A DNA stretch of 39,415 bases from a virus. The stretch is from positions 1-39,415 of IMG/VR virus record IMGVR_UViG_3300021090_000063; one strand, written 5' to 3'. This document shows, one piece after another, positions 24,188-31,632 of the stretch; positions within the stretch are counted from its first letter, which is position 1; every line of letters begins with the position of its first letter. Below the pieces are notes generated by a model. It had not been told where the DNA came from. It worked only from the letters and a program-made list of their open reading frames with translations, and searched no databases. The position numbers were made by a program, and so were the translations under genes.

Positions 24188-25201
24188 ATGGGCACCATCG
24201 TTCCACGCGGCAAGAAGCACCGAGCCGTTGTCCGCTACAGGGGCGTGACCAAGACCAAGACCTTCACGCAAGTAGGCGCAGCGAAGCGATGGGTACGCGA
24301 GGTCGAGCACACTCTTGACGGCCAAGTGTCCCAAGGAAGGCACGACCTGCTGCCGACGCTGCTCAAAAAGTATCGAGAAGAAATCGTAGAGAAGCGCCCC
24401 TATACAACCAAAACGCCTTCGCATCTGAAGTACCTGGAGCGGATAACAGCGAACACCACGGTAGGGGATTGCACACCGGAGTGGTGGGTGTCCTTCGTGA
24501 CGGGCCTTACGTGCGCGCCGGCTTCCCGCGGACGTTACCTGTCCCTGGTGACCAGTACCCTACGAACGGCAGAGGGTCTGTGGGGCGTGAACGTGGACTG
24601 GCCGAGCTTCAAGCGCGGCAAGGCGATGATGCGCGCGCTCCACCTGCTTCCGTCAAAGAGACACCGTGGGCGTCGAGCAACCGAGACTGAAATTGCACTC
24701 GTAAAAGACAACGCGGCCTCTGGTTTGCCGCTCGCAGACCTCATCGACTTCGCGGTCGACTCTGCGCTGCGTGACGCTGAGATCTGTCGGATCAAATGGG
24801 TCGACTACACGAAAGATATCGGTATGGTGTGGGTGCGCGATCGAAAACACCCAAAACAAAAGATGGGTAATGACTGGCACGTCCCGTTGCTCGGACGCTG
24901 CGTAGAAATCATCGAACGGCAGCCGCGAATATCAGAGTTCATCTTCCCGTACAAGCCGGAGAGCGTGTCGTCTGCTTTTCGTCGCTCAAGAAAACGCGCC
25001 GGTATAGTTAATCTCACGTGGCACGACTTACGGCATGAAGGTATCTCGCGGCTGTTTGAGCGCGGCTTCTCCATTCAAGAAGTTGCCCTGGTGTCCGGAC
25101 ACACCGATTGGTCAAGCCTCAAGATATACACCCAACTGCGCCCGGAGTCGTTGCACGCTGGGCCTGTGTTATCACAACAAACGAAGGAGATCGTCAAATG
25201 A
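24188..25201 (+). CDS. int: tyrosine-family site-specific integrase
   Basis: The 337-aa product has all tyrosine recombinase catalytic residues: R195 (DSALRDAEIC), a lysine near 224 in the beta-hairpin (RKHPKQKMG), H279 and R282 (WHDLRH), H305 (SGHTDW) and the nucleophile Y314 (LKIYTQ). Residues 1-50 form a short arm-binding-like domain with basic residues (GTIVPRGKKHRAVVRYRG, then TKTFTQVGAAKRW), followed by a SAM-like core-binding domain (about 55-150). AGGA precedes the ATG by four bases. It integrates and excises the phage chromosome at the adjacent attP. The gene overlaps the lipoprotein start (ATGA), so both are made from one mRNA. Confidence 0.96.
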   Translation: MGTIVPRGKKHRAVVRYRGVTKTKTFTQVGAAKRWVREVEHTLDGQVSQGRHDLLPTLLKKYREEIVEKRPYTTKTPSHLKYLERITANTTVGDCTPEWWVSFVTGLTCAPASRGRYLSLVTSTLRTAEGLWGVNVDWPSFKRGKAMMRALHLLPSKRHRGRRATETEIALVKDNAASGLPLADLIDFAVDSALRDAEICRIKWVDYTKDIGMVWVRDRKHPKQKMGNDWHVPLLGRCVEIIERQPRISEFIFPYKPESVSSAFRRSRKRAGIVNLTWHDLRHEGISRLFERGFSIQEVALVSGHTDWSSLKIYTQLRPESLHAGPVLSQQTKEIVK

Positions 25202-25545
25202 AGAAGACAACGTCCGTACTGTGTGTCATCGCTGCCTTAAGCGGGTGCGCGACCCCAGCAACCCCCGAGATGTTCGGGCCAGCGCCTACAAGCGACGCCG
25301 CGCGCTTACTGATCGACCACTATCTTAGGTCCACCCTGATCGATCCTGACAGCCTAGCTCAATTCAATCTTCTGGAGCCCCCGCGCATGTGCACCATCGG
25401 CGTGTTTGCTAACGCCAAGCACTACTGGTGTGTCCCGTTTGAGTACAACGCAAAGAACCGCTTCGGCGGCTACGTTGGCCGCCAGCTAAACACAGCCATG
25501 ATCCAGCACGGCCAGATCGTCGACATGGGTACTGGCTACTACTGA
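25198..25545 (+). CDS. small secreted lipoprotein coupled to integrase
   Basis: The 115-aa product begins MKKTTSVLCVIAALSGCATP, a signal peptide with lipobox LSGC, so the mature protein would start at Cys17 with an attached lipid. The rest contains YLRSTLIDPDSLAQFNLLEP, then PPRMCTIG and WCVPFEYNAKNRFGGYVGRQ. This resembles a family of proteobacterial hypothetical lipoproteins with an 'NAKN.fGGY.G' motif. GGAG lies eight bases before ATG, which overlaps the int stop by 4 nt. Expression with int fits a lysogenic-conversion gene acting in the host envelope. The function is unknown; exclusion of related phages is one possibility. Confidence 0.85.
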   Translation: MKKTTSVLCVIAALSGCATPATPEMFGPAPTSDAARLLIDHYLRSTLIDPDSLAQFNLLEPPRMCTIGVFANAKHYWCVPFEYNAKNRFGGYVGRQLNTAMIQHGQIVDMGTGYY

Positions 25546-25549
25546 TCAA

Positions 25550-25792
25550 TTAAGACACACGTCCACTTTTGGTTGATCGTGCGAGCACAGCTAAGCCTGC
25601 CTTACGGCGTGCTTCGAAATACGCGGCTTTAACTTCGAGATCCACGACCCACTTACCGGCGAGCTTGTAGATAGGACACGGAAATCGCTTTTCACGCGCC
25701 ATGTTCTCTGCGGTTTTTGGTTTGTATCCGAAGTCAGGTGCCGCGTCCTTCAACGACTGCCACTGGCGTGTCGCTTTGGTTTGCTTTGTCAT
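25550..25792 (-). CDS. putative excisionase / small DNA-binding protein
   Basis: The 80-aa product (MTKQTKATRQWQSLKDAAPD...) has a winged-helix layout like AlpA/Xis proteins: WQSLKDAAPDFGYKPKTAEN followed by the wing FPCPIYKLAGKWVVDLEVKA. It is translated just after the repressor with one shared base (TGATG; ATG 25792) and converges on int and the lipoprotein. Position and size fit a recombination directionality factor. It could equally be a second small regulator. A copy of the dispersed 15-bp motif lies in its last codons. Confidence 0.62.
   Translation of the reverse strand: MTKQTKATRQWQSLKDAAPDFGYKPKTAENMAREKRFPCPIYKLAGKWVVDLEVKAAYFEARRKAGLAVLARSTKSGRVS
25562..25576. promoter_or_regulatory. 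15-bp operator-like motif, site 6
   Basis: TCCACTTTTGGTTGA (reverse complement TCAACCAAAAGTGGA), one difference from the exact copies. It lies between convergent lipoprotein and excisionase genes, inside the end of the latter. Confidence 0.65.
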
Positions 25793-26466
25793 CACACTAA
25801 TTCTCCGATGCTGCTGACTCGATCCCACTCATCTTTCCCTGACGTGTATACACCGCCAGCGTGCTGCTTAACGATCACGGAGAACTGATCTCCTTGATTC
25901 TTTTTGTGCTTCTCGATCAGCGCCGGCTTCATATCGAGGATGTGCGTACGCGTTCCGTTCGCTGAAACGAAGCCTAAGTTTCTAACCTCTTTGAACTCAC
26001 GAGGTACTGTAAATTCAAACTCACCGGGGTTGACCTCACGACCCAAAGAATTACGCACCGCGATCTGCTCTCCGTCGAGAATCATGTAGTAATCAACAAA
26101 CGACTTTCGCGGGTCTGTATCCGTCGGTCTAGCGCACGACGCTCCGTTCAAAATAGCCATGCCCATAGACAGGTAAACAACGCCTTCGGTGCGTTTCGTA
26201 GCGAGAGTGGCTTCTCTCCGGGAAAGTGCGGGCTCTTGACCGAACGCCAGCCATGCGGTATCGACGCCCAACAGTTTTGCGAGCTTCGTCATCGCTGCCG
26301 CTCGTGGACGAGACCTGCCTGTGAACCACTTACTCGCGGCTTCAGCAGACGCCCCCATCTTCAGTGCGACATACGCCTGCCGGCCTTGACTGATCGGGGG
26401 GACGCTTGGCGCCCCGTCGCACGCCTTGGCTAGGCGTTGCGCGAAATCGCGATCTCTGGTGTTCAT
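25792..26466 (-). CDS. putative phage repressor with N-terminal helix-turn-helix
   Basis: The 224-aa product (MNTRDRDFAQRLAKACDGAP...) has an N-terminal Cro/CI-like DNA-binding domain: ISQGRQAYVALKMGASAEAA, SKWFTGRSRPRAAAMTKLAK and LLGVDTAWLAFGQ. The C-terminal ~110 residues are beta-rich (YYMILDGEQIAVRNSLGREV, FEFTVPREFKEVRNLGFVSA). I see no Ser-Lys pair of the LexA/S24 type, so RecA-stimulated self-cleavage is not evident. It lies in the lysogeny block beside excisionase and integrase. It is the best candidate for the main repressor, which could bind the 15-bp motif, including the copy 66 bp upstream of its own start. Confidence 0.75.
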   Translation of the reverse strand: MNTRDRDFAQRLAKACDGAPSVPPISQGRQAYVALKMGASAEAASKWFTGRSRPRAAAMTKLAKLLGVDTAWLAFGQEPALSRREATLATKRTEGVVYLSMGMAILNGASCARPTDTDPRKSFVDYYMILDGEQIAVRNSLGREVNPGEFEFTVPREFKEVRNLGFVSANGTRTHILDMKPALIEKHKKNQGDQFSVIVKQHAGGVYTSGKDEWDRVSSIGELV

Positions 26467-26506
26467 CTTATTACCCGCCTTCTATTACGGAAACCCCTCA
26501 CAACCT

Positions 26507-26546
26507 AATTTCCCACAAAAGTACACTGTCGTCAACTGTTGGTTAA
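26507..26546 (-). promoter_or_regulatory. operator-like motif, site 7, and weak promoter before the repressor gene
   Basis: TCAACTGTTGGTTAA (26532-26546) carries two differences from the best copies and overlaps the helicase stop codon. On the minus strand it forms the -35 element TTGACG (26535-26530), with a weak GAAATT at 26512-26507 after 17 bp. This suggests autoregulation of the repressor promoter. Confidence 0.5.
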
Positions 26547-28055
26547 CAAAAGTGCTTTTAAGTACGCCAAGGCGGCGTCCTGCATGTCGCCGTCACTCCT
26601 CAGAACCGCCATCACGTGCTCATCCACTGTTCCGACAGTAATCAAGTGATCGATGAAGGTCGCACCTTGACCGACGGCGCGGGCGCCCGCTAACCGCGCA
26701 TTGAACTGCTGGTATAGCTCGGTATGGAAGATCGGCCCGAACCACAGAATTCGCCGGCCGCCGAACTGGATGTTGAGACCGTGCCCCCCTGACTGAGGGT
26801 GCAAGATCATCAATGGCACCTGACCGCGATTCCACTTATCCTGCAGCGCTGTGTCCCGCTTCTTCAGTATCTGTGCGTGAGGGAACCGTTTCTTGATGGC
26901 CGCAACATCCGGTTGATACCACGCCGCGAGCAACACGTTGTCGTTTCGCGCATCTAGGTACTCGGCCAGCGCATCCAGCTTGACCGCGTGCACCTCATGG
27001 ACGACCTTGTTTTCATCAAACACTCGACCGCTCGCCAACTGCAGCGACTTCTGCGTCAGCGAGGCTGCCGTGTCGGCTGTGATCTCTTTGCCGTCCATCA
27101 ATCGAACCAGATACTCACGTTCGAGCTTCTTGTACAACGCGCGGTCTCTGTCGGACATATACACCGGGATGGTGTGGTAGATCGTATCCGGCAGGTCCAT
27201 GTAGTCCCGGGAACGTTGGACAAGCGCGAGGTCGCTGATCTTCTCCATGATCGATTCCATGGCGCCGGGCTTCGGTTCGTACTTGTACCCCATGTAGTCG
27301 GCGTTGAAGTAGGTCTGGCGGTAGTCAGTGATGTTGCGGCCCAAGCGCTCGCCGCCATCGAGCAAGTAGATCTGCCCCCACATATTCATCAAACCCTTCG
27401 GCATCGGCGTCCCGGATAACAGAATCAGCCGATCGACGAAAGGGATGATCATGCGCATCGCGCGCCACACGAGCGCCTTGCGTCCGTTCTTGAGACCGAT
27501 GCTCGACTCGTCGTAGACTACCGTGTCGTACGGCCAGTACTTGCCCCAGAAGTGAATCAACCAGTGCACGTTCTGCCAGTTGATCGCGTGAATGTCCGCC
27601 GTGCTTTGCGCACTGCGGAGGCCGTACTTGAGCGATTGACTCGCGATGTCTAGCTCTCGCTTCAACTCCTTGGCTTTGGCGTTATCGTCCCATGCGTCCG
27701 CCAGCTCTACGCGCAGCTTGGCCTGCTTCTTGATCCAGTATCTAACACGAGCAATGTGTGCGTGGTTCTCGGCTTCACCGTCTTTGGCGTCGCGCAAGAA
27801 CTCATATCGGAGCCACGAGACGTGCTCCCAGTCGGCGATCTCGTCGGGCCATGTTTTCCGCATCACGCCGAGGGGTCCGATCGCGAGCACCCGATGAGCC
27901 TGGAAGGAGTCAAGCAGTGTTGCGACGGCAGTGAGTGTAGAACAACTTTTCCCGAGACCCATTTCGGCAAAAATAGCGCACTTTTTTACGGACAGCTCGT
28001 GTGCTATCTGCTCGTGTTGACAGACGCGAATGTCTTCAGCGGTCCAAGAAGGCAC
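26532..28055 (-). CDS. SNF2-type superfamily 2 helicase
   Basis: The 507-aa product starts at GTG 28055 (GAGG six bases upstream). Motif I is EMGLGKS (31-37), motif II is YDESS (DES 182-184), motif III LLSGTPMPK (near 215), motif V SGGHGLNIQ and a motif VI region QQFNARLAGARAVGQG near the end. These are typical of the SNF2/RapA-like phage helicases that usually stand next to a VRR-NUC gene, as here. The protein uses ATP to remodel or unwind DNA in replication or recombination. It overlaps the nuclease gene by 20 nt, so the pair is co-translated and probably acts together. Confidence 0.9.
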   Translation of the reverse strand: MPSWTAEDIRVCQHEQIAHELSVKKCAIFAEMGLGKSCSTLTAVATLLDSFQAHRVLAIGPLGVMRKTWPDEIADWEHVSWLRYEFLRDAKDGEAENHAHIARVRYWIKKQAKLRVELADAWDDNAKAKELKRELDIASQSLKYGLRSAQSTADIHAINWQNVHWLIHFWGKYWPYDTVVYDESSIGLKNGRKALVWRAMRMIIPFVDRLILLSGTPMPKGLMNMWGQIYLLDGGERLGRNITDYRQTYFNADYMGYKYEPKPGAMESIMEKISDLALVQRSRDYMDLPDTIYHTIPVYMSDRDRALYKKLEREYLVRLMDGKEITADTAASLTQKSLQLASGRVFDENKVVHEVHAVKLDALAEYLDARNDNVLLAAWYQPDVAAIKKRFPHAQILKKRDTALQDKWNRGQVPLMILHPQSGGHGLNIQFGGRRILWFGPIFHTELYQQFNARLAGARAVGQGATFIDHLITVGTVDEHVMAVLRSDGDMQDAALAYLKALLLTNS

Positions 28056-28323
28056 AGCCGTCCTCTACATTATCGGTCCACGCGGTCTCGAACCCGTCCT
28101 CCGCCCACTCATTGAGTCGCTTGTACTGCAGCTCCGTCGGCGTTTCACCGTGCCGCTTGATTTCGAGGATCTTGAATCGCAGGGCTTTGGTGTACATGCG
28201 ATCCGCCTCGCCGCGACGGCCAGGACTGACGAACTTACGAACGCGCCAACCTGTCTTCTCTGCGTGCTCGTTGATCTTTTTCTCAACCCAGTTCTCGCGT
28301 CTACGGAACATTGCGTGCGGCAT
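28036..28323 (-). CDS. VRR-NUC family nuclease
   Basis: The 95-aa product has the PD-(D/E)XK pattern of VRR-NUC proteins: a helical lead (MFRRRENWVEKKINEHAEKT), GWRVRKFVSPGRRGEADRMY with the catalytic Asp, FKILEIKRHGE with the E-x-K pair, and TELQYKRLNEW with the conserved Gln. In eukaryotes the domain is in FAN1; in phages it is a small stand-alone nuclease paired with a helicase. GAGG lies eight bases before the ATG. Confidence 0.9.
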   Translation of the reverse strand: MPHAMFRRRENWVEKKINEHAEKTGWRVRKFVSPGRRGEADRMYTKALRFKILEIKRHGETPTELQYKRLNEWAEDGFETAWTDNVEDGCAFLDR

Positions 28324-28326
28324 TTG

Positions 28327-28530
28327 TTAGACCTCTGTGTCCGTGGTGAACGTATCCGCTTCAGTCGGTCGCGCGCAGACGTGAGGTTTGCCGTCCTCGA
28401 TACCGCAGAGTCGCCACTTACCGGCGACCATCAACCACATGACGCGATCAGTTTTGCACCAGTCGCACACGGGTCGCTTGCGCGGTTGATGCCCGTCATC
28501 GGCGGGCGTCGGGTGTTCTGTGTCGTTCAT
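28327..28530 (-). CDS. small zinc-finger-like protein, 67 aa
   Basis: MNDTEHPTPADDGHQPRKRP is followed by VCDWCKTDRVMWLMVAGKWR and a later C...HVC, giving a CxxC...C...HxC metal-binding pattern. ATG 28530 has AAGGA eight bases upstream and starts 4 nt after the polymerase fragment. No named family. It could bind DNA or aid the polymerase; this is inference from position. Confidence 0.7.
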   Translation of the reverse strand: MNDTEHPTPADDGHQPRKRPVCDWCKTDRVMWLMVAGKWRLCGIEDGKPHVCARPTEADTFTTDTEV

Positions 28531-28534
28531 CACG

Positions 28535-28786
28535 TCAGTCCTTCTTGTAGTGTGTCGTTTCAAAGCCGTGGGCTCCCAGCGGCAGCCCTTCGGCCCACGG
28601 AGGTAGCGTCGTCATGCAACGAATCAAGCGCTCCAGCGCCTCCTTCGACTTGTCCGCGGGACCGTGCGCAACCAATTCGTCGTGCACGTGCATAACGATC
28701 TCGAACTCTTCTTCGCACCCGTCGATGCGCCCGAACTCACACGCGGCGGCTTGGCTCTTGATGTCATTGAACTTGAGCGTGTTCAT
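28535..28786 (-). CDS. family A DNA polymerase, separate motif C fragment
   Basis: The 83-aa product contains IVMHVHDELVAHG, which is motif C (the HDE box) of family A polymerases, and the following typical end (LIRCMTTLPPWAEGLPLGAH, GFETTHYKKD). It begins MNTLKFNDIKSQAAACEFGR in an ATGA overlap with the larger polymerase ORF. Motif C carries a catalytic aspartate of the palm domain, so the larger part cannot be active alone. In usual phage homologues this segment continues directly from the preceding helix. Either the two polypeptides assemble, or a mutation has broken the gene. Confidence 0.88.
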   Translation of the reverse strand: MNTLKFNDIKSQAAACEFGRIDGCEEEFEIVMHVHDELVAHGPADKSKEALERLIRCMTTLPPWAEGLPLGAHGFETTHYKKD

Positions 28787-31632
28787 GCGGCCCGCCTGGT
28801 CTCGTTCTCGAACAGCATCGCGCCGTGTCGAAGCAGATCGTTCGCGACTGCCTGCACCACGTTTTCCGTGATTTTTCCGCCGTGTGTAGGTGTGCGCCCC
28901 CAGAACTTACGCTCTCCGTCGTCCTCCATGCCTTCATAGGTGACGGTCATCTTCGTGGCTCCCCACGGCGTTACCACCTCTTCGATCTTCGGCCGCAAGT
29001 AGTGGAGAGCGCGACCAGACGGCAACACGATGCGCATGAACGGAGACTTCATCTCGAAGGTAAGGCGGCCTACCGTCTGCTTTCCGCCCTCGTAGATAAC
29101 CGTCTTGGCTGCGGCTTCGAGGTCGTACCAGAACTGAACCACTTCTGGGTACGCCTCACGGAACACGGTCACGGCGGACTGCGCCTGTTCGTCCGTCATC
29201 TCTACGTGCATGCTCCGCGCGTAGCCGCGCAGTCCCGTCAACTTCATGTCGCCCGTCTTTCGATCAACCACTTCAGCGCCAGGGCCGAGTCTGAAGCCGC
29301 AGTTGTGCGCAATAAGCGGCCCGGCTGTCGTACGAATGACGAACCGAGACCGCGGGCCGCAGTCGACGATGTCATACGTTGTACGAACCGCGGCAGCCTG
29401 CTTGGTCAGCGAGAATTTGTTCGGCTGATAGCCCTTCTCGGATTTTGCGAGCGACTGTACTCGGCGTGCGGTACTGCGTTGCATGATGTAGCCAAAAATC
29501 CTCCGCGCAGTATGTTTCACCGCAATACTCAACCGTGCGGTTGACCCGTTTATTACGGTTGTTCTGTGCGCTCGTAACGAATCCGATGTTGCCTGGCTCG
29601 TAGTGCCCGTTGTTTTCTGTCCGATCAACTTGCTTGCTTGAGTCCTCCACGCCCGGTAGCGTGATGCAATGTTGGATAAACTCTTCTGCAGTTTTAAACC
29701 GGCACTCGATTCCTCGGCCTCCGTATCCTTCCTGCTCTCGACTCCCACCAACGCATCGGGCACGAATCGCGTAGAAGCGGTTGGATAGGCGCTCAACCAT
29801 GCCACGAGGCAGCTCGTGACGACCGGCCACGGACTTAACTGCTCGAATGGCCGCATTAGCGCACGCCGGGCAAGATGATGTTTTCCCCGATTCTGCGGTG
29901 CCTCGGGCTTGAAACTTCTCGTGCCCGCAGACACACCGAACAACGTACCCCCACGTTGCTTTCCCCCCGTATACCTGCCGTTCATGGCGAATGACAACCC
30001 ACTCACCGAACTGAGCGCCTCTTGGAGCAAGCGGACGTCTGACGCCACGCACTTCGACGTCATCCACCTCTCTCCTACGAGAATCAAGTGCTCTGGTGTT
30101 ACGTCTACTCCGCACAACGCTATCGTTTCTTTTTGGCCTTGGCATATCACACCACCATGTTTAACGAACTCAACCCCATCGAAAATTAGATCCGCCCTCG
30201 ACACGTGAACGATGTCCACCCAACCGCGCGACGTAAGGACTTCAGTGCCCGCAGCGAAGCAACCAAGGGTCGCTGGCTTAGCTAAGTTACGTTCATACGA
30301 CGTGATGTCTTCGTATGCCTTGCGCAACCACACCACCGCGAACGCTTTGTATATGTCCTTGCCATCCGCAAAGACTTTCAACATCGCCGGGCAGTCGGCG
30401 AGCCACGCCAACACCGCCGATTCGATCGACGACAAGTCCACTACCACGAGCTTGTTTCCCGGCTGCGCGCGAATTGCTCCGCGCAAGCTACTGCTCAACG
30501 CGGTCAGCGGGTCTGGGTACGCTGCCTCAAGCCAGAAACGATCATCGTCTTTAATGGATTGGATGATGTCGTATTGGCGCTCATCCGACTCAAACTGTTT
30601 CTTCGGTCGAGGGAGATTCTGTGGCTGTGCGCCGCGGCCGCCCCACCGACCCGTACGCGCCGCACCGCAGAATTGAAATTGATGTCGTATACGTCCATCA
30701 CAAGCCATGAGCTTCAGCGCGTGCAGCTTCTTCAGCGAAGTGCGCTTCATCTGCGCGCGCAGCTTCAGCGCTTTACGCGCCTGCGCAGTCAAATCATTCA
30801 GCGGGTCAGCCAACGCCCGCTCTACCGTCTCTTTACGCAAATCACCAAACTCGTACCCTCGTTGGCGCACCCACGGACCGAACTGTGTGTCGCTATTGGG
30901 GTTCTCGCTCGGGTCCGTCATGCCGGTGACAACACGAAGCTGCGCCAGCAGCTCTTTAACCTTGTCATCGACGTATGCGACGCCGCTCTCAATGAAATTC
31001 GTATCGAGCGGAATGCCCCGTACATTGATCGCCTGATCGAGCCTCCACATATCCCACTCATCGGGAAGCACGGGGTACTTGGATAAGCGGTTCACATACA
31101 AGAAACGTTCGGCTTCGACGTCCTGCCGGTTGTACTCGCAGAACTCAGCCCACAGCTCGGGCTCACTGAGGCTGTTGTCCCACGCCCATGGCTTGTTCTT
31201 TGTTGGCTTGCGCGGCTTACAGAATTTTCCAATGAGGTACTTGCCGCGTTTTTGCTTCTGATACTTCTCCGGCATCCTCACGACTTCGCCGAGTTTTTCG
31301 AGTCCACCGGGCAGGCCTAGCATGAACGCCAGCGCCATAGTGCACGTGCAGCGTTCGAGGTCGATGTACACGCCGAGTACGTGGTAAATGATCGCTCGTT
31401 CAAATGCAGTGTTATGCGCCTCGACATCAACACTGTCGTCCTGCAGCAGGTCTACCAGCGGCTGCAGGAGCTTGCGATCCGTGTCGCAGGTCCATTGCTG
31501 CACGGGTCCGTCGTCCAGCGCCCACGACGCCATCAGGATTCGACAGGACGGGTGACGTGCATACGCATCGAGGCCGACCTTCTTCAGATCGAGGTCGCAT
31601 GCGGTCTCGAAGTCCAGCCTCAGTAGTGTCAC
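28783..31632 (-). CDS. family A DNA polymerase, main part, containing an intein
   Basis: The 949-aa frame begins at GTG 31632 (GTGA overlap with the Lar-like stop), giving the normal start MTLLRLDFETACDLDLKKVG. Residues 1-190 are a 3'-5' exonuclease: D7/E9 (LDFET), VEAHNTAFER, and EYNRQDVEAE. Thumb and palm follow, with motif A VVVDLSSIESAVLAWL near residue 395. Motif B (ERNLAKPATLG...CGFRLG) is interrupted by a 320-aa intein (458-777). After splicing, about 629 aa remain. The protein ends ENETRRAA before motif C, which is in the next ORF. It would replicate phage DNA together with the VapE primase-helicase. Confidence 0.9.
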   Translation of the reverse strand: MTLLRLDFETACDLDLKKVGLDAYARHPSCRILMASWALDDGPVQQWTCDTDRKLLQPLVDLLQDDSVDVEAHNTAFERAIIYHVLGVYIDLERCTCTMALAFMLGLPGGLEKLGEVVRMPEKYQKQKRGKYLIGKFCKPRKPTKNKPWAWDNSLSEPELWAEFCEYNRQDVEAERFLYVNRLSKYPVLPDEWDMWRLDQAINVRGIPLDTNFIESGVAYVDDKVKELLAQLRVVTGMTDPSENPNSDTQFGPWVRQRGYEFGDLRKETVERALADPLNDLTAQARKALKLRAQMKRTSLKKLHALKLMACDGRIRHQFQFCGAARTGRWGGRGAQPQNLPRPKKQFESDERQYDIIQSIKDDDRFWLEAAYPDPLTALSSSLRGAIRAQPGNKLVVVDLSSIESAVLAWLADCPAMLKVFADGKDIYKAFAVVWLRKAYEDITSYERNLAKPATLGCFAAGTEVLTSRGWVDIVHVSRADLIFDGVEFVKHGGVICQGQKETIALCGVDVTPEHLILVGERWMTSKCVASDVRLLQEALSSVSGLSFAMNGRYTGGKQRGGTLFGVSAGTRSFKPEAPQNRGKHHLARRALMRPFEQLSPWPVVTSCLVAWLSAYPTASTRFVPDALVGVESRKDTEAEESSAGLKLQKSLSNIASRYRAWRTQASKLIGQKTTGTTSQATSDSLRAHRTTVINGSTARLSIAVKHTARRIFGYIMQRSTARRVQSLAKSEKGYQPNKFSLTKQAAAVRTTYDIVDCGPRSRFVIRTTAGPLIAHNCGFRLGPGAEVVDRKTGDMKLTGLRGYARSMHVEMTDEQAQSAVTVFREAYPEVVQFWYDLEAAAKTVIYEGGKQTVGRLTFEMKSPFMRIVLPSGRALHYLRPKIEEVVTPWGATKMTVTYEGMEDDGERKFWGRTPTHGGKITENVVQAVANDLLRHGAMLFENETRRAA
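29302..30261 (-). other. intein in polymerase motif B (320 aa)
   Basis: The intein starts at Cys (30261-30259) with block A CFAAGTEVLTSRGWVDI and has block B GVDVTPEHLILV (the T-x-x-H pattern), block F YDIVDCGPRSRFVIRTTAGP and block G LIAHN followed by Cys+1 (29301-29299). All residues needed for standard class 1 splicing are present. The site lies in the O-helix (R-x3-K motif), where inteins commonly sit. In the polymerase frame the ~200 residues between blocks B and F look non-conserved, because that DNA encodes an HNH endonuclease in another frame. Confidence 0.93.
29372..30067 (-). CDS. HNH-type homing endonuclease nested out of frame inside the intein
   Basis: This is the -1 frame relative to the polymerase ORF. 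It begins at GTG 30067, behind AGGAG (30076-30072), and gives about 231 aa. A zinc ribbon lies at YVVRCVCGHEKFQARG...SCPACANA. The nuclease core has RLSNRFYAIRARCVGG, YGGRGIECRFKTAEEFIQHC, QVDRTENNGHYEPGNIGFVT and SAQNNRNKRVNRTVEYCGET, the widespread phage family with GGRGI and DR..N.G.Y.P.N motifs. A longer frame reaches ATG 30145 but overlaps conserved intein block B. The start is uncertain; the coding frame is not. The enzyme would cut intein-free polymerase genes. Confidence 0.85.
   Translation of the reverse strand: MDDVEVRGVRRPLAPRGAQFGEWVVIRHERQVYGGKATWGYVVRCVCGHEKFQARGTAESGKTSSCPACANAAIRAVKSVAGRHELPRGMVERLSNRFYAIRARCVGGSREQEGYGGRGIECRFKTAEEFIQHCITLPGVEDSSKQVDRTENNGHYEPGNIGFVTSAQNNRNKRVNRTVEYCGETYCAEDFWLHHATQYRTPSTVARKIREGLSAEQILADQAGCRGSYNV

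Noticed and set aside
24083-24424. 113-aa minus-strand ORF at the start of integrase
   Set aside because: It overlaps the integrase start and the arm repeats on the other strand and has no coding character of its own.
30068-30145. ATG 30145 as the start of the nested HNH gene
   Set aside because: It would overlap the DNA that encodes conserved intein block B, and the extra residues are not family-like; GTG 30067 has a better ribosome site, though this remains uncertain.
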